DNA of 64,000 bases, taken from contig NZ_VNWN01000004.1 of assembly GCF_012720115.1 (NCBI RefSeq), forward strand, positions 62,001 through 126,000, read 5' to 3'. The stretch comes from Sneathiella chinensis. GTDB taxonomy: Bacteria > Pseudomonadota > Alphaproteobacteria > Sneathiellales > Sneathiellaceae. This document shows positions 27,121 through 38,024 of this stretch, in pieces. Position 1 is the first letter of the stretch. Every line of letters begins with the position of its first letter. The notes under the pieces are model-generated. The model had not been told where the DNA came from. It saw nothing but the letters and a program-made list of their open reading frames with translations, and did no database searches. A program made the position numbers and the translations under genes.

Positions 27121-27524
27121 GCATTGATGCGGGCATGGATACTGGCTGGATTGTAAAACATGCCAAGGGACAGGCTTTCCGCAATCCGTTCCGCTTTTTC
27201 AAAGATGAAATCCGCATCGTCAGCAGAAAAAAGCTCATCCAGTGTTTCACGGAACAACACCAGCCAATGCCCGAAATCTTCCGGCTCAACCGTTTGGGTC
27301 AGTGTCATATGGGCCCGCATGGGGTTCCCGGAATAGAGGCCGCTGCTGTTCAGGACGGATGACCAGAAACGATACATCTTGGGTAAATGTTCTGCCCATT
27401 TGTCGCCGATGGCACCGTCAAAGATGGGACCAAGCGAAGGGTGCTGGCGAACCTTGCCGTAAAACCGGTTCACCATTTCAACGATCATGTCGTTGGAAAT
27501 TCTGACGGGTCTGGTTTTTCGCAC
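27117..27524 (-). CDS. Group III truncated haemoglobin
   Basis: 135 residues from a GTG start (AGGTG 5 nt upstream). The globin pattern shows NRFYGKVRQHPSLGPIF with the likely B10 Tyr, the E-helix AEHLPKMYRFWSSVL, and YSGNPMRAHMTL with the proximal His, the last being typical of group III (P-type) truncated haemoglobins. These bind O2 and NO and have peroxidase-like or NO-detoxifying roles in some bacteria. It lies 12 nt downstream of the cysteine desulfurase gene on the same strand, so it appears to be the last gene of a deaminase-desulfurase-globin unit inside the purine region. That placement is unusual. Confidence 0.9.
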   Translation of the reverse strand: MRKTRPVRISNDMIVEMVNRFYGKVRQHPSLGPIFDGAIGDKWAEHLPKMYRFWSSVLNSSGLYSGNPMRAHMTLTQTVEPEDFGHWLVLFRETLDELFSADDADFIFEKAERIAESLSLGMFYNPASIHARINA

Positions 27525-27536
27525 GCGGGCACCTGT

Positions 27537-29824
<2,288 letters not shown>

Positions 29825-30904
29825 TTATTTGGGCAGTTTGCCCTGAATGCCTTCAACATACCAGTCCATGCCAAGCAGGGCGGCATCATCCAGCTCTGCA
29901 CCGGCGGCAACGGCTTCGGTTCCATCCTGTTTGTTGAACGGTCCGGCAAACGGCTTCACAGAACCATCCATGATGGCCTTGCGGGTTTCTTCTGCCATGG
30001 CCACAACGTCGGCCGGAATGGCTTCGTTATACGGTGCCAGTGCAACAAGGCCGTCCTTGAAACCGCCCCACAGGTCCTGGGATTTCCAGCTGCCGTCGAA
30101 GGCTGCCTTGGCCCGTGTAACGTAATAGTCGTTCCAGTCGTCGATGATGGCGGTCAGCTGGGCTTTCGGAGCGAAGTGCTGCATGTCGGAAGCCTGACCA
30201 ACGCCGTAGACGCCGCGGCTTTCAGCAACCTGAAGCGGAGCCGGGCTGTCGGTGTGCTGCATGATGATGTCTGCACCCTGATCGATCAGGGCCTTGGCAG
30301 CATCGCCTTCCTTGCCCGGATCATACCATGTGTTGACCCATGCAACCTTGATTTCCACGTTCGGGTTCACGCTGCGGGCGCCAAGGGCGGTGGCGTTGAT
30401 ACCGCGCACAACTTCCGGAATGGGGAAGGAACCGACATAGCCGATGATGTTGGATTTGGTCATCTTTGCGGCGACCTTGCCAACCACATACCGGCCTTCA
30501 TAGAAACGGGCGGAGTAGGTGGAAACGTTGTCGGCGCGCTTGTAACCGGTGGCGTGTTCAAATTTTACATCCGGGAACTGCTTTGCCACCTTGATGGTGG
30601 GGTTCATGAAGCCGAAGGATGTGGTGAAGATCAGCTTGTGACCGTCGGCAGCCATCTGGCGGATGACCCGTTCGGAATCGGGGCCTTCCTTGACGCTTTC
30701 AACGAAGGTTGTCTTGACCTTGCCGTCAAAGGCCTTTTCAACAGCCTGACGGGCAACGTCATGGCGGTAGGTCCATCCGTGGTCACCGATCGGCCCCACA
30801 TAGACAAACCCGATTTTATCCTGGGCCGACGCTGACCCGGCTGCAAGCATTCCGCCTGCGACAACTGCCGCACCCATCAGGGATGCGATGTTTTTCAGTT
30901 TCAT
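29825..30904 (-). CDS. BMP-family purine/nucleoside ABC transporter substrate-binding protein
   Basis: 359 residues with a Sec signal peptide (SLMGAAVVAGGMLAAG, cleavage after SASA) and no lipobox, so a free periplasmic binding protein. The mature protein starts DKIGFVYVGPIGDHGWTYRHD, the BMP/PnrA-family signature. Family members bind nucleosides or related compounds. It closes an ATPase-permease-permease-BMP operon and lies 39 nt after the second permease. Context between xdhABC and a purine deaminase implies import of purine bases or nucleosides. Which of these cannot be read from the sequence. Confidence 0.92.
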   Translation of the reverse strand: MKLKNIASLMGAAVVAGGMLAAGSASAQDKIGFVYVGPIGDHGWTYRHDVARQAVEKAFDGKVKTTFVESVKEGPDSERVIRQMAADGHKLIFTTSFGFMNPTIKVAKQFPDVKFEHATGYKRADNVSTYSARFYEGRYVVGKVAAKMTKSNIIGYVGSFPIPEVVRGINATALGARSVNPNVEIKVAWVNTWYDPGKEGDAAKALIDQGADIIMQHTDSPAPLQVAESRGVYGVGQASDMQHFAPKAQLTAIIDDWNDYYVTRAKAAFDGSWKSQDLWGGFKDGLVALAPYNEAIPADVVAMAEETRKAIMDGSVKPFAGPFNKQDGTEAVAAGAELDDAALLGMDWYVEGIQGKLPK

Positions 30905-30943
30905 GATTATCTCCTCTGTCGAAACCGGTTTTCTTCTTCTACC

Positions 30944-31873
30944 TCAGGCCGCCGGATGGAAAATTTTTCCGATGCAGGCAGGCGCATGTTTTCTGATACG
31001 GGACTCATCTTTCGAGATGAGAACCAACACTACAACCGTTGCCAGATAGGGCAACATGGACAGGATTTGCGACGGTACGTCCAGACCAGCGGCCTGGGCA
31101 TGCAGTTGCAGGATCGTGATGCCGCCAAACATGTAGGCCCCGACGACCACGAGGCCGGGCTTCCAGGTGGCAAAAACGATCAGGGCCAGCGCAATCCAGC
31201 CGCGACCGGCTGTCATGTTTTCGGCCCACATGGGAGTATAGGCAAGGGACAGATAGGCCCCGCCAACCCCCGACATGGCGCCGCCAAACATGACGGCGAG
31301 ATACCGGATTCCGATGACGGAGTATCCGATGGAATGGGCCGCGTTATGGGAATCCCCCACAGCGCGAAGAATCAGGCCGCCCTTGGTCCGGTACAGGAAC
31401 CAACTGACCAGTGCCGCCATGAACAGGGACAGATAGACAAGGGCATCCTGTCCAAACAGGACCGGGCCAAGAACCGGAATATCCGACAGGCCGGGTACCG
31501 CCAGCTTGGGCAGGGCGTCGACGGGAATACCAACAAAATCCTGACCGATCAGGGCACTGACCCCGACACCAAACAGGGTCAGGGCAAGGCCGGTTGCCAC
31601 CTGATTGGCCATCAGGGACAGGGTCAGGACGCCAAACAGAAAGGCCAGAAAAGCCCCGGCAAGGGCACCGGCAGCCACGGCAAGGAAATAGTTCCCGGTC
31701 ACGGTTGCGGTGACAAAGGCGGCGACCGCCCCGACCAGCAGCATTCCCTCTACCCCCAGATTGAGGACCCCGGATTTCTCGGTGACCAACTCACCAATGC
31801 CGGCAAATACCAGCGGCGTTGCCGCCGTAATCACGGTCAACAGGATAGGGATAATCCACTCAACGCCGCTCAT
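30944..31873 (-). CDS. Nucleoside-type ABC transporter permease 2
   Basis: 309 residues, about nine or ten membrane helices, BPD_transp_2 family. GIGELVTEKSGVLNLGVEGMLLVGA at the N-terminus is a strong signature for NupQ/RfuD-like permeases that partner BMP binding proteins. FMLANQ-like LSLMANQVATGLALTLFG is also typical. It overlaps the preceding permease gene by 4 nt. It forms the second half of the membrane channel of the purine importer. Confidence 0.92.
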   Translation of the reverse strand: MSGVEWIIPILLTVITAATPLVFAGIGELVTEKSGVLNLGVEGMLLVGAVAAFVTATVTGNYFLAVAAGALAGAFLAFLFGVLTLSLMANQVATGLALTLFGVGVSALIGQDFVGIPVDALPKLAVPGLSDIPVLGPVLFGQDALVYLSLFMAALVSWFLYRTKGGLILRAVGDSHNAAHSIGYSVIGIRYLAVMFGGAMSGVGGAYLSLAYTPMWAENMTAGRGWIALALIVFATWKPGLVVVGAYMFGGITILQLHAQAAGLDVPSQILSMLPYLATVVVLVLISKDESRIRKHAPACIGKIFHPAA

Positions 31874-32946
31874 GATGTGACCTTTCCAATTTTATTGAAC
31901 CGAAACCGATAATTGACCAGCACATCACAGGCCAGCAGATAGAACAGAACCATTCCCTGAAATACGCCCGTTACGGCAACAGGCAGGCCCAGATTGATCT
32001 GGGCTGTTTCCCCGCCCAGATAAGTCAGGGCCATGAGCAGACCGGCGAAAATGATCCCCGCGGGATGAAGACGGCCAAGGAAAGCCACGATAATGGCCGT
32101 GAAACCATAGCCGGGAGAAATGGAAGGCAGAAGCTGTCCAACCGGGCCAGCCACTTCGGATACCCCGGCAATACCGGCAAGGGCCCCACCGAACAGCAGC
32201 GAGAACCAGATGATTTTTTTCTGGCTGAACCCCGCATAGGCACCGGCTTTTGGTGCCGCGCCGATCACCTTGACCTGAAACCCGACAAGGGTTTTTGCCA
32301 ACATGATCCAGGTGCCGAAAACGGCCAGCAGGGCCAGAATGGTCCCGAAATGAAGGCGGGTTCCCTCCAACAGGACCGGCATGGTCGCAGAGTCACTGAA
32401 AACACGGGATTCCGGGAAGTTAAAGCCATCCGGGTCGCGCCACGGGCCATGCACAAGGAAGCTGAGCAGCAACAGCGCCACATAGACAAGCATCAGGCTG
32501 GTCAGGATTTCATTGGCATTGAAGCGTGTTTTCAGGAATGCGGGAATGCCCCCCCAGATCGCGCCGCCAAGGGCCCCCATGGCAATCATGATCGGCAGCA
32601 GGAAGACGCTGTCCACATCATGGAAGTAAACAAAAACACCGCCGCCAACGATGGCACCGAACGTTAGCTGTCCTTCGGCCCCGATATTCCACACATTGGC
32701 GCGAAAACCGACGGACAGGCCAATGGCGCAGAGGATCAGCGGGGTTGCCTTGACCAGCAGTTCCGTTGCGCCGTACTTGTTATTGATGGGAACGATAAAG
32801 AAGTTCCGAAGCGCCTCAACCGGGTTTACACCCAGAAATTCGAACAGGGCCATGCTGGTCACAACGGTCAGAAGCAACGCCAGAACAGGCGTCACATAGA
32901 CCATCTTGCGCGAGGGTTCGGGCCGTTTCTCAATTTTAAGCAACAC
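31870..32946 (-). CDS. Nucleoside-type ABC transporter permease 1
   Basis: 358 residues, about ten membrane helices, BPD_transp_2 family of the NupP/RfuC type. VGFRANVWNIGAEGQLTFGAI is the family signature, and FNANEILTSLMLVYVALLLL is the matching second motif. An 11-nt overlap with the upstream ATPase gene and a 4-nt overlap with the following permease show tight co-translation. Confidence 0.92.
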   Translation of the reverse strand: MLLKIEKRPEPSRKMVYVTPVLALLLTVVTSMALFEFLGVNPVEALRNFFIVPINNKYGATELLVKATPLILCAIGLSVGFRANVWNIGAEGQLTFGAIVGGGVFVYFHDVDSVFLLPIMIAMGALGGAIWGGIPAFLKTRFNANEILTSLMLVYVALLLLSFLVHGPWRDPDGFNFPESRVFSDSATMPVLLEGTRLHFGTILALLAVFGTWIMLAKTLVGFQVKVIGAAPKAGAYAGFSQKKIIWFSLLFGGALAGIAGVSEVAGPVGQLLPSISPGYGFTAIIVAFLGRLHPAGIIFAGLLMALTYLGGETAQINLGLPVAVTGVFQGMVLFYLLACDVLVNYRFRFNKIGKVTS

Positions 32947-34501
32947 TTGAAACTTCCTTTCGCTCGCCTGCTCCGTGGGTTCCCCCCATCAGCAAGCCAA
33001 TTTCCTCAATGGTGATCTCGCGAATATTTCGGTTGACGGACAAGCGCCCTTCGGCAATCACGGCGATCTGGTCACTGATGGCGAACAGCTCGTCAAGGTC
33101 CTGACTGACCACCAGAACGGCTGCACCATTTTCCGCAAGGTCAATTATTGCCTGATGAATGGCGGCAGCGGCCCCCGCATCAACGCCCCATGTGGGATGG
33201 GCAATGATGATCAGGCGCGGGTCCTGAAGCATTTCGCGCCCGACGATGAATTTTTGCAGGTTGCCACCGGACAGGCTGCCTGCCGTGTGGGAGACGCCAG
33301 CGGTACGAACATCAAATTTCTGGACGATTTCTTCTGCGAAGGCGGTGGTCGTGGACCTGTCGATAAAGCCGGCCTTCAGAAGTTTCTTCTGGGAATAGGC
33401 ACTGAGGAAGGCGTTATCGACCAGATCCATTTCCGGTACGGACCCATGACCGAGGCGATCCTCGGGCACAAAGGCAAGGCGAAGGTTACGGCGCTCAACA
33501 GGGCCCAGTTTTCCGATGGGCTTGCCATCCAACTGAATGTTTGCAGGGTCCTGACTGAGGACTTCCCCGCTCAGGGCTTCCAGAAACTCGACCTGGCCGT
33601 TACCGGCCACACCGGCAATCCCCATGACTTCACCGGCGCGAACGTCAAGGTTGATCTGGCTGAGATTGACGCCGAACTGGTCGCTGGTTTCCATGCTGAG
33701 GTCGCGAATTTTCAGGCGAACCTCGCCCCGTGTCGCATTTTCCACATGTTCCGGTGCCACAAGGTTGGTGCCGATCATCATCTCAGCGAGGGACTTGGAT
33801 GTTTCCTGTGTGGGGTCGCATTCCGTGATATATTTACCGCCCCGCAGGATCGTCGCCTTGTGACAGAGGGCTTTGATCTCGTCCAGTTTGTGACTGATAT
33901 ACAGGATCGAAACCCCTTCATCCGCAAGGCGGCGCAGGGTTTCAAACATCTTGTCGGCTTCCTGTGGGGTCAGGACCGATGTGGGTTCATCCATGATCAG
34001 CAGCTTGGGATTTTGCAGCAGGCACCGAACAATCTCGATGCGCTGTTTTTCACCAACAGACAGCGTGTGGACATGACGGTGCGGCTCAAGGGGGAGGCCG
34101 TAATTGTTGGAAACCTCGACGATCCGGCGGGCCAGTTCAGCCATGTTTTGGCGACCGGGCAGGCCAAGGGCGATATTCTCGGTGACCGTCATGGCTTCGA
34201 ACAGGGAGAAATGCTGGAAGATCATGCCGATGCCCAGTTTCCGCGCGGCATGGGGGCTTGCAATCCGCAAGGGAACACCATTCCAGAGAAGGTCCCCTTC
34301 ATCCGCTTCCAGAACGCCGTAAATGATTTTGACAAGCGTACTTTTCCCGGCCCCGTTTTCGCCCAGCAAGGCGTGAATTTCGCCGGGCAGGATTTTCAGG
34401 TCAATCTTGTCATTTGCCAGAACACCGGGAAAAGCCTTGGTAATTCCCCGAAGTTCAAGACGTGGTTTCAAGGCGCCATGTGGCGTACCGCCGTCACCCA
34501 T
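32936..34501 (-). CDS. Nucleoside-type ABC transporter tandem ATPase
   Basis: About 521 residues using the ATG at 34501 (GGGGAG 9 nt upstream); a GTG eight codons earlier is possible. Two ABC cassettes are fused. The first has Walker A GENGAGKST, signature LSVGEKQRI and Walker B LLIMDEPTSVLT. The second has a degenerate Walker A (GVAGNGQVEF), signature LSGGNLQKF and an altered Walker B (IIIAHPTWGVD), as usual for the sugar/BMP importer ATPases. It starts the importer operon 98 nt after xdhC, possibly by read-through from xdhABC. Confidence 0.93.
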   Translation of the reverse strand: MGDGGTPHGALKPRLELRGITKAFPGVLANDKIDLKILPGEIHALLGENGAGKSTLVKIIYGVLEADEGDLLWNGVPLRIASPHAARKLGIGMIFQHFSLFEAMTVTENIALGLPGRQNMAELARRIVEVSNNYGLPLEPHRHVHTLSVGEKQRIEIVRCLLQNPKLLIMDEPTSVLTPQEADKMFETLRRLADEGVSILYISHKLDEIKALCHKATILRGGKYITECDPTQETSKSLAEMMIGTNLVAPEHVENATRGEVRLKIRDLSMETSDQFGVNLSQINLDVRAGEVMGIAGVAGNGQVEFLEALSGEVLSQDPANIQLDGKPIGKLGPVERRNLRLAFVPEDRLGHGSVPEMDLVDNAFLSAYSQKKLLKAGFIDRSTTTAFAEEIVQKFDVRTAGVSHTAGSLSGGNLQKFIVGREMLQDPRLIIIAHPTWGVDAGAAAAIHQAIIDLAENGAAVLVVSQDLDELFAISDQIAVIAEGRLSVNRNIREITIEEIGLLMGGTHGAGERKEVSSVA

Positions 34502-34599
34502 AAAGCTGGACTCCCCAATTTTCACTCAACTAAAATGGCGTTCGCCACCCCTTCCAGTTTGATCCCTTTATCACAGATCCTTGCCGGTTGCCGTCTCTA

Positions 34600-35667
34600 T
34601 CACGGTTTACCGTTTCCGGACCGTGCCTGATCCGGCCTGTCCAGGGCCCCTGTCCCGCTCTGATCCAGAACGGACAGGATTTCTGCGGCTGTGCTGATCG
34701 CAATTTCCGCAGGATGCTTTCCTTTTAGTACACCAATACCGATTGGGCATCTCATTTTTCCAAGAGCGTCTCCCGGAATCCCTCTCAGTTTAAGGCGCTT
34801 TTCAAATTTCGTGCGTTTGGTTTCGGAACCGATCAGTCCGAAATACCGAACAGGCCCCTTTTTAAGAATTTCTGCGGAAATTTCCAGATCAAGCTGATGA
34901 CTATGCGTCATTACCAGAAAAAATGCTGAATTCGGTGCTTCTTCTGCAACCGCAACGGGGTCTGCGGTCAGAATTTTCCGAACATTTGTCGGTAGAGCCT
35001 GCGGGAAAGATTCGGGGCGTTCATCAACCCAGTGAATCAGGCAGGGAAAAGAGGACAGGGTTTTGACAAGCGCCTGCCCCACATGACCCGCGCCAAACAG
35101 GAACAGATCGAACCTGTGATCCCGAACCGGGCGCAACAGGGTGAAGTCCCCCGCAGTGCCCGTCCCGTCCAGTCTGGCGGCCTGACATGTATCGCTAACC
35201 CGCGACAGACAGGCGGCAAAATCCGGCGTCAGGGACGGGATGGTTTGATCTGTAGAATAAAACTGGTGGCTGATATTGCCATTCCGCTCCCGGCGGGTGG
35301 CAAGAACAAGGGGGGCCGTGTCATCCAGATGCTGTTCAAGTCGGTCCAGCCAGGGGGCGTTTTCCTGCCCCAGGGGTTCTGCCAGTATTTCAACAAACCC
35401 GCCGCAACATTGCGCAAGCTCCGGGCCAAGGGGGAAGGAGAGTAGGGTCGCCGCCGCCTCCGGGGTGTTCAGAAGGCGTCTGGCTTCCTCGATGGCCGAA
35501 TATTCCAGACTGCCCCCGCCAATGGTCCCGGTCATGCCGGTGCGTGTGATCAGCATGCGTGCCCCGATTTCGCGGGGGGTTGAGCCTTTCACCACGGCGA
35601 CCGTCAGCAGAACGGAGCAATGTCCGCCCGCTCGGTGGGCTGCAATGATGTCACGCCAGTTGCTCAT
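34600..35667 (-). CDS. xdhC: Xanthine dehydrogenase accessory protein XdhC
   Basis: 355 residues. XdhC binds the molybdenum cofactor, protects it during sulfuration and inserts it into XdhB; it is not part of the final enzyme. The N-terminal CoxI-like domain includes VKGSTPREIGARMLIT, GTIGGGSLE and the QCCGGFVEIL motif. The C-terminal Rossmann domain starts FLFGAGHVGQALVKTL. Its start overlaps the xdhB stop by 4 nt. Adjacency to XdhAB is the classical arrangement. Confidence 0.95.
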   Translation of the reverse strand: MSNWRDIIAAHRAGGHCSVLLTVAVVKGSTPREIGARMLITRTGMTGTIGGGSLEYSAIEEARRLLNTPEAAATLLSFPLGPELAQCCGGFVEILAEPLGQENAPWLDRLEQHLDDTAPLVLATRRERNGNISHQFYSTDQTIPSLTPDFAACLSRVSDTCQAARLDGTGTAGDFTLLRPVRDHRFDLFLFGAGHVGQALVKTLSSFPCLIHWVDERPESFPQALPTNVRKILTADPVAVAEEAPNSAFFLVMTHSHQLDLEISAEILKKGPVRYFGLIGSETKRTKFEKRLKLRGIPGDALGKMRCPIGIGVLKGKHPAEIAISTAAEILSVLDQSGTGALDRPDQARSGNGKP

Positions 35668-38024
35668 TCGGCCGCCTTCACCCTCGCTGTATCCTGTGTT
35701 GTCATCTCTGTTTCCAGTGCCTCAACGGCTTTCAGCACTCGTTCCGGTGTGGCCGGTGCGTCCAGTGTCGGATAGATGGCATAGTCAGATACGCTGGAGA
35801 CGGCATCGGCGATGGCATTGAAGGCGGAAATGGCCAACATGAAGGGCGGCTCGCCAACAGCTTTTGATTTGTGGATGCTGTCTTCCACATTTTCGCCGCC
35901 GGAATAAAGCTCCATGTTGAAAATGTCGGGCCGGTCGCCGCAGGCGGGGATTTTGTAGGTGGAAGGGGCGTGGGTCCGAAGGTTGCCGTGGTCATCAAAA
36001 ACCAGCTCTTCTGTGGTCAGCCAGCCCATGCCCTGAATAAACCCGCCCTCGATCTGGCCAAGGTCAATGGCCGGGTTCAGGCTTTTCCCCGTATCGTGGA
36101 TCAGGTCCACCCGTGTGATCCGGTTTTCCCCGGTCAGGGTGTCGATCACCGCTTCGGATACGGCAGCGCCATAGGCAAAATAATAGAACGGCCGCCCGGA
36201 GAATGTTTCGGCGTCATAATGGATTTTGGGCGTTTTGTAATATCCCGTCGCTGACAGGGACACCCGGTTCAGATAGGCCAGCTGCACCAGTTCGGCAAAG
36301 CTGACTGTCTGGTCGCCAATGCGAACCCGGTTGGGCAGGAACTGGATATCCTGTTCTGCAACATTGTAGTGCCCGGCGGCAAAGGCAATCAGTCGTTCCT
36401 TGATGGTGCGGGCGGCGGCCTCGGCGGCCTTGCCGTTCATGTCCGACCCCGACGATGCCGCCGTGGCGGACGTATTGGGTACCTTGTCCGTTGTGGTTGC
36501 CGTGATCTTGACCCGTTCAATATCGATCTGCAGTTCCTCAGCCACCACCTGTGCGACCTTGATGAACAGCCCCTGTCCCATTTCCGTTCCGCCGTGGTTG
36601 AGCATCACACTGCCATCCGTATAGACATGCAGCAGTGCCCCGGCCTGATTGAGGAAGGTGGTGGTAAAGGAAATCCCGAACTTGACGGGGGTCAGGGAGA
36701 TGCCTTTTTTCAGGATGGGGCTTTTTTCGTTGAAGGCCCGGATTTCCCGTCGCCGCTGGTAATAGTCCGATTTTTCGGCCAGTTCCTCGATGATTTCGGC
36801 AGCAATATTGTCCTCAATCGTCATGTGATACGGCGTCACGTTGCGATCGGTCTTGCCATAAAGATTGATTTTCCGAACCTCCAGCGGGTCGGCTTCAAGG
36901 CGGGCCGCAATGGCGTCCATGACCCGCTCCACCGCGACCATGCCTTGCGGCCCGCCAAACCCGCGAAAAGCGGTGTTTGACACCGTGTGGGTCTTGCACC
37001 GGTGAGACTGGATGGTGATGTCCTTGAAATAATAACAATTATCTGCATGGAACATGGTGCGGTCATTGATGGCGGCGGACAGGTCTGCAGACCGGCCACA
37101 GCGGGACGCGAAGACAAACTCGATCCCGGTGACCCGTCCGGCGTCGTCAAAGCCCACATCATAATCGACCACAAAATCATGCCGCTTTCCGGTCATGACC
37201 ATATCGTCATCCCGATCCAGCCGCAGTTTGGCCGGACGCCCTGTTCGGGTGGCTGTAAGTGCGGCAATTGCCGCGAACCATGCCCCCTGGGTTTCCTTGC
37301 CGCCAAAGCCGCCGCCCATCCGCCGCACCTCGACGGTAACGGAATGATCCGGGACGTTCAGGAATTTGGCCACGTTATGCTGCACCTCGGTCGGGTGCTG
37401 GGTGGAGCAATGGATGAGGACATCCCCGTCCTCTCGCGGGACGGCGAGGGAAATCTGGCTTTCCAGATAAAAATGATCCTGTCCGCCGATTTCCATCCGT
37501 CCCTGCAGGCGATGCTTTGCGCGGCCAAGGGCTTCTGCCGCGTCTCCGCGGGCCATGGTCCGGCTGGGCAGCACAAAAGAGCCGGCGGCCATGGCCTGAT
37601 CCACGGTCAGGATGGCGTCCAGTTCCTCATATTCAATGATGGCAAGGCTGGCTGCGGCGCGGGCATCCTCAATGCTGTTGGCGGCAACCGCGAACAGGGA
37701 TTGCCCCACATATTCCACCAGATCCTCGGCGAAAACCGGATCATCGCCAAGCACCGGCGAGGCATCGTTGATCCCCGGCACATCACCGGCTGTCAACACA
37801 CAGGCAACGCCGGGCGCGTTACGAACCGCGCTGACATCCAGCTTTAAAAGTTTCGCGTGGGCCTTGGTACTTTGCGCCACATAAATATGCAGAAGGTCGC
37901 GGGCTTCGGGCATGTCATCAATATAAACCGCCTCGCCCATAACCTGTTTGGCGGCACTGTCATGAGGATGGTTCTTGTGAACTGTGCCGCGAATGATTGT
38001 CTCGCTGGGGGTAGGGTTACGCAT
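35664..38024 (-). CDS. xdhB: Xanthine dehydrogenase molybdopterin-binding subunit
   Basis: About 786 residues from the ATG at 38024 (GGAGAAGGGAGG upstream; overlaps the xdhA stop by 8 nt). It hydroxylates hypoxanthine to xanthine and xanthine to urate at the Mo centre. Visible motifs are GEAVYIDDMPE at the N-terminus, the Mo-cofactor motif MGGGFGGKETQ, TAFRGFGGPQGM with the substrate-binding Arg region, and SKAVGEPPFML carrying the catalytic Glu near the C-terminus. The enzyme requires a sulfurated cofactor, hence XdhC and a cysteine desulfurase. Confidence 0.96.
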   Translation of the reverse strand: MRNPTPSETIIRGTVHKNHPHDSAAKQVMGEAVYIDDMPEARDLLHIYVAQSTKAHAKLLKLDVSAVRNAPGVACVLTAGDVPGINDASPVLGDDPVFAEDLVEYVGQSLFAVAANSIEDARAAASLAIIEYEELDAILTVDQAMAAGSFVLPSRTMARGDAAEALGRAKHRLQGRMEIGGQDHFYLESQISLAVPREDGDVLIHCSTQHPTEVQHNVAKFLNVPDHSVTVEVRRMGGGFGGKETQGAWFAAIAALTATRTGRPAKLRLDRDDDMVMTGKRHDFVVDYDVGFDDAGRVTGIEFVFASRCGRSADLSAAINDRTMFHADNCYYFKDITIQSHRCKTHTVSNTAFRGFGGPQGMVAVERVMDAIAARLEADPLEVRKINLYGKTDRNVTPYHMTIEDNIAAEIIEELAEKSDYYQRRREIRAFNEKSPILKKGISLTPVKFGISFTTTFLNQAGALLHVYTDGSVMLNHGGTEMGQGLFIKVAQVVAEELQIDIERVKITATTTDKVPNTSATAASSGSDMNGKAAEAAARTIKERLIAFAAGHYNVAEQDIQFLPNRVRIGDQTVSFAELVQLAYLNRVSLSATGYYKTPKIHYDAETFSGRPFYYFAYGAAVSEAVIDTLTGENRITRVDLIHDTGKSLNPAIDLGQIEGGFIQGMGWLTTEELVFDDHGNLRTHAPSTYKIPACGDRPDIFNMELYSGGENVEDSIHKSKAVGEPPFMLAISAFNAIADAVSSVSDYAIYPTLDAPATPERVLKAVEALETEMTTQDTARVKAAE

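Noticed and set aside
32975-34630. 551-codon open frame antisense to the tandem ABC ATPase
   Set aside because: The minus-strand ATPase has full Walker and signature motifs. The antisense frame has none and is a high-GC shadow.
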